This document shows positions 34,709 to 42,832 of a DNA stretch of 64,000 bases, one piece after another. Made by a program: the position numbers and the translations under genes. How positions within the stretch are numbered: the stretch's first letter is position 1; every line of letters begins with the position of its first letter. The notes under the pieces are model-generated. The model did no database searches and was not told the origin of the DNA. It saw nothing but the letters and a program-made list of their open reading frames with translations. Origin of the DNA: a virus; the IMG/VR virus record IMGVR_UViG_3300037264_007739, positions 1-64,000 of that record, one strand, 5' to 3'.

Positions 34709-35842
34709 TCAGCCTCGAAGATGAGCGAACTTTGCCGCCGTCCGTAGGCCCATGGCGGTGAGCGTGCCCTCAGCCTTCAGGATCTCGTATGCGTCGGCGA
34801 GCGACGCTTGACCGAGCTCCGGATACCGAGCGCAGAGCTCGACGAAGACCGCCCATACGACCTTCGCGTCGTTGAGCGCGTCGTGGGTGACCGATAGACG
34901 ATCGCCGAGTCCCCAGCGGCGGACGGCGTCCTCGAGCCCGTGGCGCTGCTTCTCGTTCACCGCGAAGCTCTCCTGCGCATATTTGCGCTCGAAGAGGAGG
35001 ACATCGAGGAAGTCGACGTCGTCGACGGGCCCGAGCGTCTCGCCGAGCTGCCGTGTCAAGATCGGAACGTCGAACTTGCCGATGTTGTAGCCGACGAGGA
35101 CGCGCTTGCCGATGAACTCGATGAGCTCGAGTGCGATCTCGCTGAAGCTCGACGCGAAGTGGAGCTTCTCGGCGGTGAGCCCGTGGATGGACGACGCCTT
35201 CTCAGGGATCGGGATGGACGGCTTCACGTTCACCGAGACGCGCCAGCGAGCGCGCCCTTTGTCGACCTGGCAGAGGCCGATCTGGACGATCTGATCCTTC
35301 TCGGTCGAGAGCCCCGTCGTCGCGCACTTGATGATGCAGAAGTCGTTCTCGGAGATCAGCCGCGGGACCGAGCCGGTCGTGATGGTCGCTTGGCTTTGCG
35401 TCGGCGCGTTTGCGGGCGCTCGGCCTCCGTGAACGGGGCCGGGCTTTGGTCCCGACCGCGACCCAGGAGCGGAGAACTTGCGCGGAGAAGACGGAGCGCT
35501 GTGTCCGCCGCCTCCAGGTGGAGTGAGACCAGCCGGTTGAGGAGAACCGAAAAGTCCAGGGGCGACAGCCTGACCCGAGAGGCCGGTGGGCGCGGCGAGG
35601 CCGCCGTTTGCTTGATCCCAGCTCCCCGTCGTGTTCGTGACGTTCCCTTCGTCGTAGAAGTTCCGTTCGCCATTCGGGCACTCCTCCTTGAGGAGGATCA
35701 TACAGCGTTTGATGCTGCCTTCGTGCTGGCCGAACGATTCAGTCTGATGCCCGCAGCGCCCGCACGTCACCTTGACGCACGGGACCTCACGCCCCTGCTC
35801 ATTCTCGATCTCGCAGTAGTCGACTTCACACAGAACCTTCAT
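34709..35842 (-). CDS. Zinc-ribbon / DnaQ-like (DEDDh-fold) protein with degenerate ExoI
   Basis: A 377-residue protein. Residues 1-65 form a Cys-rich phage domain (CGRCGHQTESFGQ...RCMILLKEECPNGERNFY). A long Pro/Gly/Ser linker (about 75-160) leads to a DnaQ-fold exonuclease domain (165-350). ExoII (GYNIGKFDVPIL) and ExoIII (HDALNDAKVVW) are present. ExoI reads FCIIKCATTGL, so the catalytic Asp and Glu of DxExTG are replaced by Lys172 and Ala174. The protein is therefore likely catalytically weak or dead and may act by binding DNA. GGAGGGGTC supports the start. Confidence 0.8.
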   Translation of the reverse strand: MKVLCEVDYCEIENEQGREVPCVKVTCGRCGHQTESFGQHEGSIKRCMILLKEECPNGERNFYDEGNVTNTTGSWDQANGGLAAPTGLSGQAVAPGLFGSPQPAGLTPPGGGGHSAPSSPRKFSAPGSRSGPKPGPVHGGRAPANAPTQSQATITTGSVPRLISENDFCIIKCATTGLSTEKDQIVQIGLCQVDKGRARWRVSVNVKPSIPIPEKASSIHGLTAEKLHFASSFSEIALELIEFIGKRVLVGYNIGKFDVPILTRQLGETLGPVDDVDFLDVLLFERKYAQESFAVNEKQRHGLEDAVRRWGLGDRLSVTHDALNDAKVVWAVFVELCARYPELGQASLADAYEILKAEGTLTAMGLRTAAKFAHLRG

Positions 35843-36063
35843 GACCCCTCCACGACGAAACGCGGCACGCCGTCTTCGTTGTTGCCCATGAACTCGACGA
35901 GAGGCCGAATCCATACAACGCTGTCGGCGAGGTTCCGGTACACGACGTGCTCAATGAGCGTCGCCTCGAGCTTACCAATCGTCACGATCTCGTAGCGCGT
36001 GCCGCGCTTCTGATGCCGGACGACCGTCCCAGGCCGGATGACCTCGACGTCAAGCAATTTCAT
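35839..36063 (-). CDS. DUF1653-like protein
   Basis: A 74-residue protein with GTVVRHQKRGTRYEIVTIGK...VVYRNLADSVVWIRPLVEF, the DUF1653 pattern. Such small beta-barrel proteins are frequent in phages; the function is not known. Its stop overlaps the exonuclease-like gene start. Confidence 0.65.
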   Translation of the reverse strand: MKLLDVEVIRPGTVVRHQKRGTRYEIVTIGKLEATLIEHVVYRNLADSVVWIRPLVEFMGNNEDGVPRFVVEGS

Positions 36064-36254
36064 TTCCTCTTCTCCAACCGAACATCGAGGCCGGCGAGCT
36101 CGAGCTCTTCGTTCGCGATGTCGACGGCCGATTGCGGTACGCCGAAGACGCCGTTCTTCACGCGGCGGAGCTCGAACGCGAGCTTTGCAGCGGCTTCTTC
36201 GACGCGTGTCGCATCGTGCTCAGCTTCACGAGCAGCAGACTTCCCGTCGCTCAT
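36060..36254 (-). CDS. Small helical protein, 64 residues
   Basis: Charged and helical (REAEHDATRVEEAAAKLAFEL). Start and stop overlap both neighbours by 4 bases, consistent with a translated operon. Function unknown. Confidence 0.55.
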   Translation of the reverse strand: MSDGKSAAREAEHDATRVEEAAAKLAFELRRVKNGVFGVPQSAVDIANEELELAGLDVRLEKRK

Positions 36255-36505
36255 CGCCGGTCCTCCTCTACGAGCACGGCGATCACCTCTGGCTCGCCCA
36301 CGAGCTTGAACGTGTGATGCCGCTGCGCGACCTCGGCATCGGATGCCGGCGCCTTCCGCTCGATCAGATTGCGCAGCGCTCCGAGCGCAGAGTCCTTCCC
36401 CTGCTTCATGACCTGTTCGAGCCCGCAGTCGCTACCCCAGTGATCGCCGGTCGCGATCTCCAGCATGACGCGAACGCGAGCGGTCGCCTTCACCTGCTTG
36501 CTCAC
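36251..36505 (-). CDS. Small hypothetical protein, 84 residues
   Basis: GTG start overlapping the MazG-like gene stop (GTGA). Contains VRVMLEIATGDHWGSDCGLEQV and GALRNLIERK. Unknown family. Confidence 0.55.
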   Translation of the reverse strand: MSKQVKATARVRVMLEIATGDHWGSDCGLEQVMKQGKDSALGALRNLIERKAPASDAEVAQRHHTFKLVGEPEVIAVLVEEDRR

Positions 36506-37026
36506 GGCTGCACCTCGCCGCCGGTGACGGAGTTTTTCTTGAAGTCGCGGAGCTTCACCTTCGCCCAGACCGGTTCGGTGATCTCCATGAGCGTCCAGCC
36601 GAAGTGCTTGGCGATCGATTCGAGATCGGTGAGCACGCACAGCAAGTCCTGTTGTGCCTTTTCGGCGTGCTGCTCGGCCGATCCGCGGATCCCTTGTTCG
36701 GTCTTGAGTTGATGGTGGGCGACCGCGCCCATCGCGATGAAGATGTCCCCGAGCCAGTCTATTGGCTTGTCTGCGGGTACGGCGGCCACTTTCGGGAAGA
36801 TCGATTCGTAGTCCCAGCCGCGTTTCGTGCAGTAGTCGGCGCAGAACACGACGAAGTCGGCCAGGCTGTCACGGATGTCCTCGGTGTCCTCTCGGTCGAT
36901 GGCCCTTCCTAGCTCGCCGAGCTCCTCGATCATGCCGAGGAGCGGTTGATGCGGCTGCCCTGGGCCAAAATTCCATTCAACCCACGGGCGTTGTTCTTCT
37001 TGGAGCTGTCCAGGTGTGAGCGTCAT
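36502..37026 (-). CDS. MazG-like nucleotide pyrophosphohydrolase
   Basis: A 174-residue protein of the MazG fold. It carries LGMIEELGELGRAI (EExxE-like) and DSLADFVVFCADYC (the D/ExxD partner), followed by a helical C-terminus ending EITEPVWAKVKLRDF. These enzymes hydrolyse (d)NTPs to monophosphates, which could affect nucleotide pools or alarmone. The start overlaps the tiny ThyX-like ORF (ATGA). Confidence 0.75.
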   Translation of the reverse strand: MTLTPGQLQEEQRPWVEWNFGPGQPHQPLLGMIEELGELGRAIDREDTEDIRDSLADFVVFCADYCTKRGWDYESIFPKVAAVPADKPIDWLGDIFIAMGAVAHHQLKTEQGIRGSAEQHAEKAQQDLLCVLTDLESIAKHFGWTLMEITEPVWAKVKLRDFKKNSVTGGEVQP

Positions 37027-37085
37027 GTTTTCTTCTCCATGAATAGTTCGACGTAGCCATGATCCAGAACATCGATCCTTGTCAT
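37023..37085 (-). CDS. 20-residue ORF resembling the N-terminus of ThyX
   Basis: A short ORF with a strong AGAGGGATGAC start context that overlaps the MazG start by ATGA. The product MTRIDVLDHGYVELFMEKKT resembles the conserved beginning of flavin-dependent thymidylate synthase (VLDHGYVxL) but stops at once. It may be a thyX relic or a leader that couples MazG translation. Similarity is short and may be chance. Confidence 0.45.
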   Translation of the reverse strand: MTRIDVLDHGYVELFMEKKT

Positions 37086-37094
37086 GTCATCCCT

Positions 37095-37370
37095 CTATTC
37101 AAAATCACCGCAACTCAGAAAAAAGCCGCAGCCTTCAGTTTTGCAAGTCAGCTTGCATTTGTGTTTGGTGAGCACCTCTCCGCAGTTGGGACACCGAGCT
37201 TGCTCTCCGAAGATCTGCTCGCGCCAGGCAAGGAGCTTTTTCGCGAACTCGGCGCGCTCGCCTTCAAGGCGAAGATGCTTCGGGGTCTTCGGGTCGAGCG
37301 CGACCCGAATGAGCATTGTCGGCGTCGAAGCAAGCCGCGTCTCGAAGTCGTCTGTGGGAACGGGCTTCAC
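37095..37370 (-). CDS. Zinc-ribbon protein, 91 residues
   Basis: GTG start overlapping the ParB-like gene stop (GTGA). The C-terminal part carries CPNCGEVLTKHKCKLTCKTEGCGFFLSC, a multi-Cys zinc ribbon. Unknown function; likely nucleic-acid or protein binding. Confidence 0.6.
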   Translation of the reverse strand: MKPVPTDDFETRLASTPTMLIRVALDPKTPKHLRLEGERAEFAKKLLAWREQIFGEQARCPNCGEVLTKHKCKLTCKTEGCGFFLSCGDFE

Positions 37371-38305
37371 GATCGAGCTTCCTCCTTCGAGAGCTGGCGC
37401 GAGAGCTTCCGCTTCACCGAGGTGATCGCTAGCTTCAGGACGTCGAAGTCGGCGAGCGCCTTCGTGTCGCCGTTCATGATGAAGTCTATGAGCCCGATCG
37501 CGACCTGCACTTCCTTCCCACGCTTGTCGTAGAACTCGAGCTCTTCCTTGAGGAGCTTGAGCTCGCGGCGCCCCCAGGTCTTCTTGCGCTCCGGCGGGGT
37601 GTAGTCGTGCCCGTTCTGCTGGGCCTTCACGACGTCTTTCACCTCGTGGTTCTTGGTCGCGCTGTTCTCTTTGAGCTTGACGAGAACGGCCTCTTGCTCT
37701 TCGCGCGGGACTTCGGCGAGTGCGTCGATCGAACCGATGGGCACTTCACCGGAATCGATCGCCTTCTGCGCCGCCGCCGACAGGTTGAGGAAGCGCAGGA
37801 GACTTGCGATGCGCTTCGGGCTCATGCCGCACGCCTTGGCGATCTCCTCGTTCGAGCGCCCGAGCTTGTTCACGGCGCGCACCTTCCACGCGAGCGACTT
37901 CACCGACTCGTTCTTTCGGTGCGCGTTCTCGGCGATCGCGATGAGGAGCATGTCGGCGTCGTCGCCGTGGACGAACGTCACCGGGATCTTCGCCGCCTCG
38001 GTGCCCTTGCCACGACGCGTGTTCGCCTCGATCAGGTGTCGCGTGCGCCGGCGTCCAGCGATGACCTGAACGATGAGCTTGCCACCCGAGACGCCGTTGT
38101 CGCGGCAGACGATCGGCTGGAGCACGCCGCGCTCCATGATGTCGAGGACGAGCGCTTCGTCGAGCGGGTCCTCGGCGCGAGGATCGTAGAGCACGTGCGT
38201 CTTGTCCGTAATGATCGTGAGCGCCTCCGGGTCGACGTACGTGATCGTCCCTCGGCTTGCGTCCACCCCTGCATCCTTCAACTTGTCGGCTATCGACTTG
38301 GCCAA
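37367..38305 (-). CDS. ParB-like partition/nuclease-fold protein
   Basis: A 312-residue protein with a ParB/Srx core: PIVCRDNG...VIAGRRRTRHLIEA (box I, near residues 62-92) and IAENAHRKNES (box II, near 124-134). An HTH region follows (RSNEEIAKACGMSPKRIASLLRFLNL, near 150-172). It starts at TTG after AGGAGGGATGACATC. No ParA is in view, so a regulator or stand-alone ParB-like role is possible alongside partition of a plasmid-like prophage. Confidence 0.82.
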   Translation of the reverse strand: MAKSIADKLKDAGVDASRGTITYVDPEALTIITDKTHVLYDPRAEDPLDEALVLDIMERGVLQPIVCRDNGVSGGKLIVQVIAGRRRTRHLIEANTRRGKGTEAAKIPVTFVHGDDADMLLIAIAENAHRKNESVKSLAWKVRAVNKLGRSNEEIAKACGMSPKRIASLLRFLNLSAAAQKAIDSGEVPIGSIDALAEVPREEQEAVLVKLKENSATKNHEVKDVVKAQQNGHDYTPPERKKTWGRRELKLLKEELEFYDKRGKEVQVAIGLIDFIMNGDTKALADFDVLKLAITSVKRKLSRQLSKEEARS

Positions 38306-38318
38306 GATGTCATCCCTC

Positions 38319-38492
38319 CTATTGGATCACCGCGAGCCGACTGCGCTTCGACTCTATGATCTGTTTTTCATCCTTCGAGTACGCGGTCTCTTGAAGCTGC
38401 TCGACTTTGGATTTCGCCTTTTCGATTTCGGCTCCGGGCTTTCGCTTCGGTTCCTTCTTTGCCTTTCGTTCATTCCACGTGGTTTCGCTCAT
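38319..38492 (-). CDS. Small highly charged protein, 57 residues
   Basis: Begins MSETTWNERKAKKEPKRK; rich in Lys and Glu and predicted helical. Its start overlaps the upstream stop. May bind nucleic acid, but no family recognised. Confidence 0.55.
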   Translation of the reverse strand: MSETTWNERKAKKEPKRKPGAEIEKAKSKVEQLQETAYSKDEKQIIESKRSRLAVIQ

Positions 38493-39022
38493 CCCTCGTC
38501 CTCGCCGATTGCGCGGATCGTCTCGATGAGGCTCCCGTCCTTGTCGAGCACGACCTGGTTCTCGTGCAGAAGCTCGAGCCGCTGTTCTTTCGTCAGATGG
38601 TGCACGGTCATCTTGCTGTTCACGACGAGGTACTGGATCTTGGCCCCGGTCTCTTTGAAGTGATCCTGCGAGAGCGCGTAGAGACTTCGACGGAAGAGAC
38701 GGAGCTGCCGCTCGGGCACGGCGTCCTCGATCGCCAGGATCACCACGTCGCCATGCTGTGGCTGCACGTGGTGGATGATGGTTTGGATCATGACGCTCTG
38801 GCCTCTCGGCAATGACTTGTCTGGTTGAACCAAGTCGCAATCCTTGCTGTGCTTCCCCTGCGCGGCGTCGCAGTTACAGACCTTGTTGCGGACGACGAGG
38901 TCGATCGCTGTGTTTCGTGCCGTCGCCTTTCGACGCGTCACCGTTGGGTCATCCCCGAGCGATGATGATTTCACAGTCCGGCTCGTGCTCACCGCCGGGA
39001 CATTCTTTCTTGCCTTCGGCAC
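38489..39022 (-). CDS. Hypothetical protein, 177 residues
   Basis: GTG start after GAGGTAAAC. The central part CNCDAAQGKHSKDC could bind metal. The C-terminal half is mixed helix and sheet (HVQPQHGDVVILAIEDAVPE). Function unknown. Confidence 0.55.
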   Translation of the reverse strand: MPKARKNVPAVSTSRTVKSSSLGDDPTVTRRKATARNTAIDLVVRNKVCNCDAAQGKHSKDCDLVQPDKSLPRGQSVMIQTIIHHVQPQHGDVVILAIEDAVPERQLRLFRRSLYALSQDHFKETGAKIQYLVVNSKMTVHHLTKEQRLELLHENQVVLDKDGSLIETIRAIGEDEG

Positions 39023-39024
39023 GT

Positions 39025-39234
39025 TTACCTCGTCCCAAACGGTGCTGGGAGCTCCAGCTCGATCGGCTCAGCGATGATCGCTTTGAGCTCGTCGCCGTCG
39101 ATCCAGGTTTTCTTGATCCCCGCGAGCGGCTTTTTCTCGAAGCGTTTCTGCGCCGATTCGATCGCCTCCTGCGTGATGAAGTCGCCCGTGTAGCCTCGGT
39201 GACCAACTTTCATGAGCGTGACCTCGTACTCCAC
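39025..39234 (-). CDS. Small hypothetical protein, 69 residues
   Basis: GTG start after AGAGGTAGCT. Beta-prone and acidic; no family recognised. It lies directly after the ATPase stop. Confidence 0.5.
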   Translation of the reverse strand: MEYEVTLMKVGHRGYTGDFITQEAIESAQKRFEKKPLAGIKKTWIDGDELKAIIAEPIELELPAPFGTR

Positions 39235-39236
39235 AG

Positions 39237-41897
39237 CTACCTCTCGATCACGAGCCAGCCGGCTGGGACTTCGTCCTTGCGCACGCCGCAGACCATCGCC
39301 TGCGTGAGCGCGCCGGTGTCGACGGCCTCCTTGATCTTCGCGAGGAGCGTCTGGAGGTTCTCAGGACTCGAGTGAAACGGCCCCAAGTCCTCGTCGTCGA
39401 GGGTGAGGAATCGCGCCGGGGCGCCCTCAGTCCACGCGAGCGCGAGCGCGACGAGAAGGCTTGCTTTCTCAGCGCCGCACATCGTGTGCCGGTTGTGGGG
39501 CCGGTTGTCGGCGCCGATCGATCGCCACTCGCAACCGCCGCCCGAGAGATCGAGCTTCGCCGTGAAGCCGACCGGCATATACTTGTTGACCGCCGTCTCG
39601 GCGCCGACCGCGACCTGCTGGAGCAAGTTTTGGAGGAGCGTCTCGGCCTCCTTCTCGAGCACCTTGGCGATTGCTTGCTCGTTCCGCTTCTCGCGGATCG
39701 TGGTCTCGAGCTGCGCCGTCATCGTGCGCATGTTCTCGGTCTCGCGGAGCGTGTCGATCTTCGCCTTGATGCTCGCGCTCGACTCCGAGATCGCCGCTGG
39801 CGCCGATGCGAGCACCTGCTGGAGCGCTTGGATTCGAGCCTGTGTCGTGGCCGCCGATCCTTTCAGGATGCCGCGCTTCGTGTCGTGACTCCCCTTCGCG
39901 CGGTCGTAGGACGACTTCTCCTGCGTGAGGCGGTCCTTCGTCTGCGCAATGTTCTGGTCGATCGTCCGAATACGCGCCTGGAGCTGCTCATGTGCCGGTC
40001 CGCGTTCTTGGATGATGGCGGCGAGCTTGTTTCGACACGCGACGGGGTCGATCTCGACGTCGAGGATCGGGAACGTCGTCGCGCTCGCTTGGATCATCGC
40101 CGCAAAGATGTCGTCGAGCGCTTGGATCCGCTTCAGTCTTGGTGCGAGAAGCGCGGCCTCGTCGACGAACTTCTGGCGCTCGACGTTCGCGTCGGCGATC
40201 GCGCCGTTCATGACCTGATCGAGCTGGGTGAATTTCTCGCCCCACTGCACGATCTCGCTATCCTGGCGGAGAAACTCGTTCGCCTGCGTCTCGAGGCCGG
40301 CGTACTCCTGCTCGGAAAGCTGGAGCTGCCGGCGTGTGCTCTCGAGGTTCTCGTACGCAACCGCCGCCTTGAATTGCTCCTCGAGCTGCGGGATGAGCTC
40401 GGCACCGGCAGCGGCCTCGGCGAGCTTCGTCTGCGCTTCCTTGAGCTGCTTGTCCGCCGCGTTTGCTTCCTTCCCGAGCGCGAGCTTCTTGGACGCCATC
40501 ACGCGGTTCATCTCGGAGAGGATCTCGGAGGCGTCGCTCGTCTTCGCCGCGACTTCTTCGATCGTCGTGCGCCAGAAGATCGTCTGATCGGAGTTGAGCC
40601 CCTTCGGCATCGGCACGCCTGCTTGATGCGCGGTGACACCGTGGCCGAAGCGCTGAAAGATCGCGCGCCGTGCCTTCACGTCGCCGACGAGGAAGTTCTT
40701 CATCGTCGTCGCAGGAAGCGCTCGGTCTCGGGCTTCCTGCCCGTCGAGCACCTTGAGTGCGCCAAAGTATTCGGGCTTCTCGGGCGGCTTCTTGCCGTCC
40801 TTCACCTCGTAGTGCGCCGACCCTGTCGTCGAGATCAGCATCGAGGAGATCTCATCGGCGCCCTCGGGCGCGTACTCCATGTAGTCCTGCGCGTGAACGC
40901 AGCCGGGCGCCTTGCCGGTGATTCCCATCTCGAAGGCGACGCGCGTCGCTGTCTTGCCGCGACGATTCCCACCGCAGACCGCCATGAGCGGCGCCAGGGC
41001 TACATCACCGTGGAGCCCCTTCAGGTTCGCCTTCATCGAATTGAAAGGCTCGATCTTCGCGGGCGCAGCCGATGTTTGAATCCCGCCGACGCTCGGCGTG
41101 AAGCCAACGCCGAGACCGAGCGGTGTCCCCATGAGGTTCGTGCCGACGTTGCCGACGTGCGCGGGCGGCGCGTGACCGTTGCCGGCCCCGTTGCTCGCAG
41201 GCGCAGCCGTCACTGGTGCGCCGAAGCCGAACGGGTCGTCCGCCGTCGCGATGGCTTCACGGTCCTGTTCGATATCGGTCTCGTCGGTCAGAACAACGCC
41301 TTCGCCTTCGTTGATCGACACGGGATCGGTCTTCGACTTCTTGGTGCTCACGGTCTTTCGTTTCGCCATGGTCATCCCTCTCTTTTCTGCTTCTGCTTTT
41401 GCGTCCCACGGTCGCATTCGCGGACCGTCGGGCGGTGGGTTCGGTGTGTAGATTACGACTGCGCTCGGGAACGTCGCCCCGCTCTCGGCGCCCTCGAATT
41501 GAATGCGGCCCTTGATGAGCCGGACCTCGGTGGCGCCGTCGACGACATGTGAAAACCACCATTGAGTGTCGGGCCGCGCCGGCACGAGCATGATGACGAC
41601 GCCCGGATGCGCGCGAACTTCGGCTTTGGCTTTTGCCATCCACGCGCCGATGCCACGTCCATATGGAGGATTCACAAATACACTGAGTATATCGCCAGCG
41701 CTCAGGTTCGATGGACCGAGCCACGGCTGCACGAGCGCGTCGTCTTTCTCGGTCCAAAAGAGCGAGCACTTCGCGTTTTCGGGCGACGCCGCCGCGTCGA
41801 GATCGAAGGAAAACTCGAGATGGAGAAGACTGAAGAGCCACGACGGCGTCGCCCAGTCCATTTTCTCGCTCGAAGTGAGCACGGCGTGACCCTTCAT
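39237..41897 (-). CDS. Phage Dam methylase in frame with SMC/Rad50-like ATPase (886 codons)
   Basis: One uninterrupted frame. Codons 1-173 are a phage DNA N6-adenine methyltransferase (Dam, pfam05869 type) with DWATPSWLFSLL, DLDAAASPEN and catalytic NPPYG at 76-80. There is no stop before a second protein that begins MAKRK at nt 41369, where AGAGAGGGATGACC forms a perfect internal ribosome site. The second part is SMC/Rad50-like: Walker A GGNRRGKT (near codon 305), long coiled coils, signature MCGAEKASLLVALALAW and Walker B RFLTLDDEDLGPF. Both a fused product and a separate ATPase are plausible; the sequence favours the latter also being made. The ATPase likely acts in recombination or repair. 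Confidence 0.8.
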   Translation of the reverse strand: MKGHAVLTSSEKMDWATPSWLFSLLHLEFSFDLDAAASPENAKCSLFWTEKDDALVQPWLGPSNLSAGDILSVFVNPPYGRGIGAWMAKAKAEVRAHPGVVIMLVPARPDTQWWFSHVVDGATEVRLIKGRIQFEGAESGATFPSAVVIYTPNPPPDGPRMRPWDAKAEAEKRGMTMAKRKTVSTKKSKTDPVSINEGEGVVLTDETDIEQDREAIATADDPFGFGAPVTAAPASNGAGNGHAPPAHVGNVGTNLMGTPLGLGVGFTPSVGGIQTSAAPAKIEPFNSMKANLKGLHGDVALAPLMAVCGGNRRGKTATRVAFEMGITGKAPGCVHAQDYMEYAPEGADEISSMLISTTGSAHYEVKDGKKPPEKPEYFGALKVLDGQEARDRALPATTMKNFLVGDVKARRAIFQRFGHGVTAHQAGVPMPKGLNSDQTIFWRTTIEEVAAKTSDASEILSEMNRVMASKKLALGKEANAADKQLKEAQTKLAEAAAGAELIPQLEEQFKAAVAYENLESTRRQLQLSEQEYAGLETQANEFLRQDSEIVQWGEKFTQLDQVMNGAIADANVERQKFVDEAALLAPRLKRIQALDDIFAAMIQASATTFPILDVEIDPVACRNKLAAIIQERGPAHEQLQARIRTIDQNIAQTKDRLTQEKSSYDRAKGSHDTKRGILKGSAATTQARIQALQQVLASAPAAISESSASIKAKIDTLRETENMRTMTAQLETTIREKRNEQAIAKVLEKEAETLLQNLLQQVAVGAETAVNKYMPVGFTAKLDLSGGGCEWRSIGADNRPHNRHTMCGAEKASLLVALALAWTEGAPARFLTLDDEDLGPFHSSPENLQTLLAKIKEAVDTGALTQAMVCGVRKDEVPAGWLVIER
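41369..41385 (-). promoter_or_regulatory. Internal ribosome binding site and start inside the Dam-ATPase frame
   Basis: On the - strand AGAGAGGGATGACC precedes ATG at 41369. It matches the start context of several other genes here (GAGGGATGAC) and would start the SMC-like protein apart from Dam. Confidence 0.6.
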
Positions 41898-41907
41898 CGA
41901 AGTCTCC

Positions 41908-42096
41908 CTATTTCGCCTGTCTCAAGATCGTTCGCAGATCTCCGACGTTCTCTGCGTTCTGCATGACTACGATGTCCATCCATGACGCCAAGCCGAGCCA
42001 GCCCGCAATCGCGTTGCTCGCGCGGTAAATCATCTCGCGGTCCCGAATGTTCTTCGGATCGTTTCCGTAGTGCGACCGCACCACAGCGAGCACCAT
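41908..42096 (-). CDS. Small hypothetical protein, 62 residues
   Basis: Begins MVLAVVRSHYGNDPKNIRD and has a moderately hydrophobic middle (NAIAGWLGLASWMDIVVM). It follows the 35-residue gene without a gap. Function unknown. Confidence 0.5.
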   Translation of the reverse strand: MVLAVVRSHYGNDPKNIRDREMIYRASNAIAGWLGLASWMDIVVMQNAENVGDLRTILRQAK

Positions 42097-42204
42097 TCAG
42101 AGACTTCCGTCGCGGCGGACGGCCCCTTTTCGGCTATCGAGAATCGCAGCCTTCGCAGCCTTCTTGTCTTTTGCCGTGAGCTTGAGTGTTGCCTCGCGGT
42201 TCAT
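42097..42204 (-). CDS. Basic short protein, 35 residues
   Basis: Complete frame read in the gap; ATG at 42204 overlaps the stop of the upstream gene (TGATG) and the TGA abuts the next ATG. Product MNREATLKLTAKDKKAAKAA... is Lys/Ala-rich and probably helical. No separate ribosome site; translation coupling is likely. Confidence 0.5.
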   Translation of the reverse strand: MNREATLKLTAKDKKAAKAAILDSRKGAVRRDGSL

Positions 42205-42500
42205 CAGTAGCCTCTCAGTCCCTTCGAGCCGCCGTAGAGGCTCTCAGCGATCCCGTGGACCATCGTCCGAATCAGCTCGATCTTGTGGTCGGCAATGCTT
42301 GCGGCTTGCACTGCCGCGTTGACCGCGCTCTTGATCTTTTCGTACTTCTCATCGGGGAGCACGAGCGGTACGAGGATCTCTTCGTCGAGAACCTTTGCGA
42401 GCTCGGAGACCGCGAGCGAGAACTCGCTATGGTACGACTGCGTGATCTCGTGGATGTACGAAGGATTGAACTCCTTCGGTTGCTCGAGAACAAATTGCAT
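42204..42500 (-). CDS. Hypothetical protein, 98 residues
   Basis: Start supported by CGGAGGGCTG. Begins MQFVLEQPKEFNPSYIHEI and is helical. Shares TGATG overlaps with both neighbours. Function unknown. Confidence 0.55.
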   Translation of the reverse strand: MQFVLEQPKEFNPSYIHEITQSYHSEFSLAVSELAKVLDEEILVPLVLPDEKYEKIKSAVNAAVQAASIADHKIELIRTMVHGIAESLYGGSKGLRGY

Positions 42501-42832
42501 CAGCCCTCCGCCTCGACATTGCCGGAGACGATCTGCCCGACCGCCATCCCGATCTCGAGGAGCTCCTCGGCGGTGTACTTCGAGCGCTCTTCGGGCGTGC
42601 CGAAGAACGGGTGCTCGGCGCCCCAGAACTCGTAGATGCGCTTGGCGACCTCGAGCGAGTAGTACCCGCTCGCGTAGCCGAGATGCTCCTTGATCACCGC
42701 TTCGGCGTGATCGCGTTCGACGCCGGTCGCTGCCATCACGAGGCCGATCTCGTGCTCGAACCACTTGGTGGCGTCTTCCTTCGATGTGCAGCGCAGCGCA
42801 CCGCGCTCGAACCATGACTTGAGATTCATCAT
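42500..42832 (-). CDS. Hypothetical protein, 110 residues
   Basis: Begins MMNLKSWFERGALRCTSK; helical (VERDHAEAVIKEHLG). GGAGAGCAATCG provides the ribosome site within the end of the phosphatase gene. Function unknown. Confidence 0.55.
   Translation of the reverse strand: MMNLKSWFERGALRCTSKEDATKWFEHEIGLVMAATGVERDHAEAVIKEHLGYASGYYSLEVAKRIYEFWGAEHPFFGTPEERSKYTAEELLEIGMAVGQIVSGNVEAEG

Noticed and set aside
39372-41552. 726-codon open frame on the + strand opposite the Dam-ATPase gene
   Set aside because: It is antisense to a gene with clear motifs, is Arg/Leu-rich and has no domain. High GC makes long antisense frames common.
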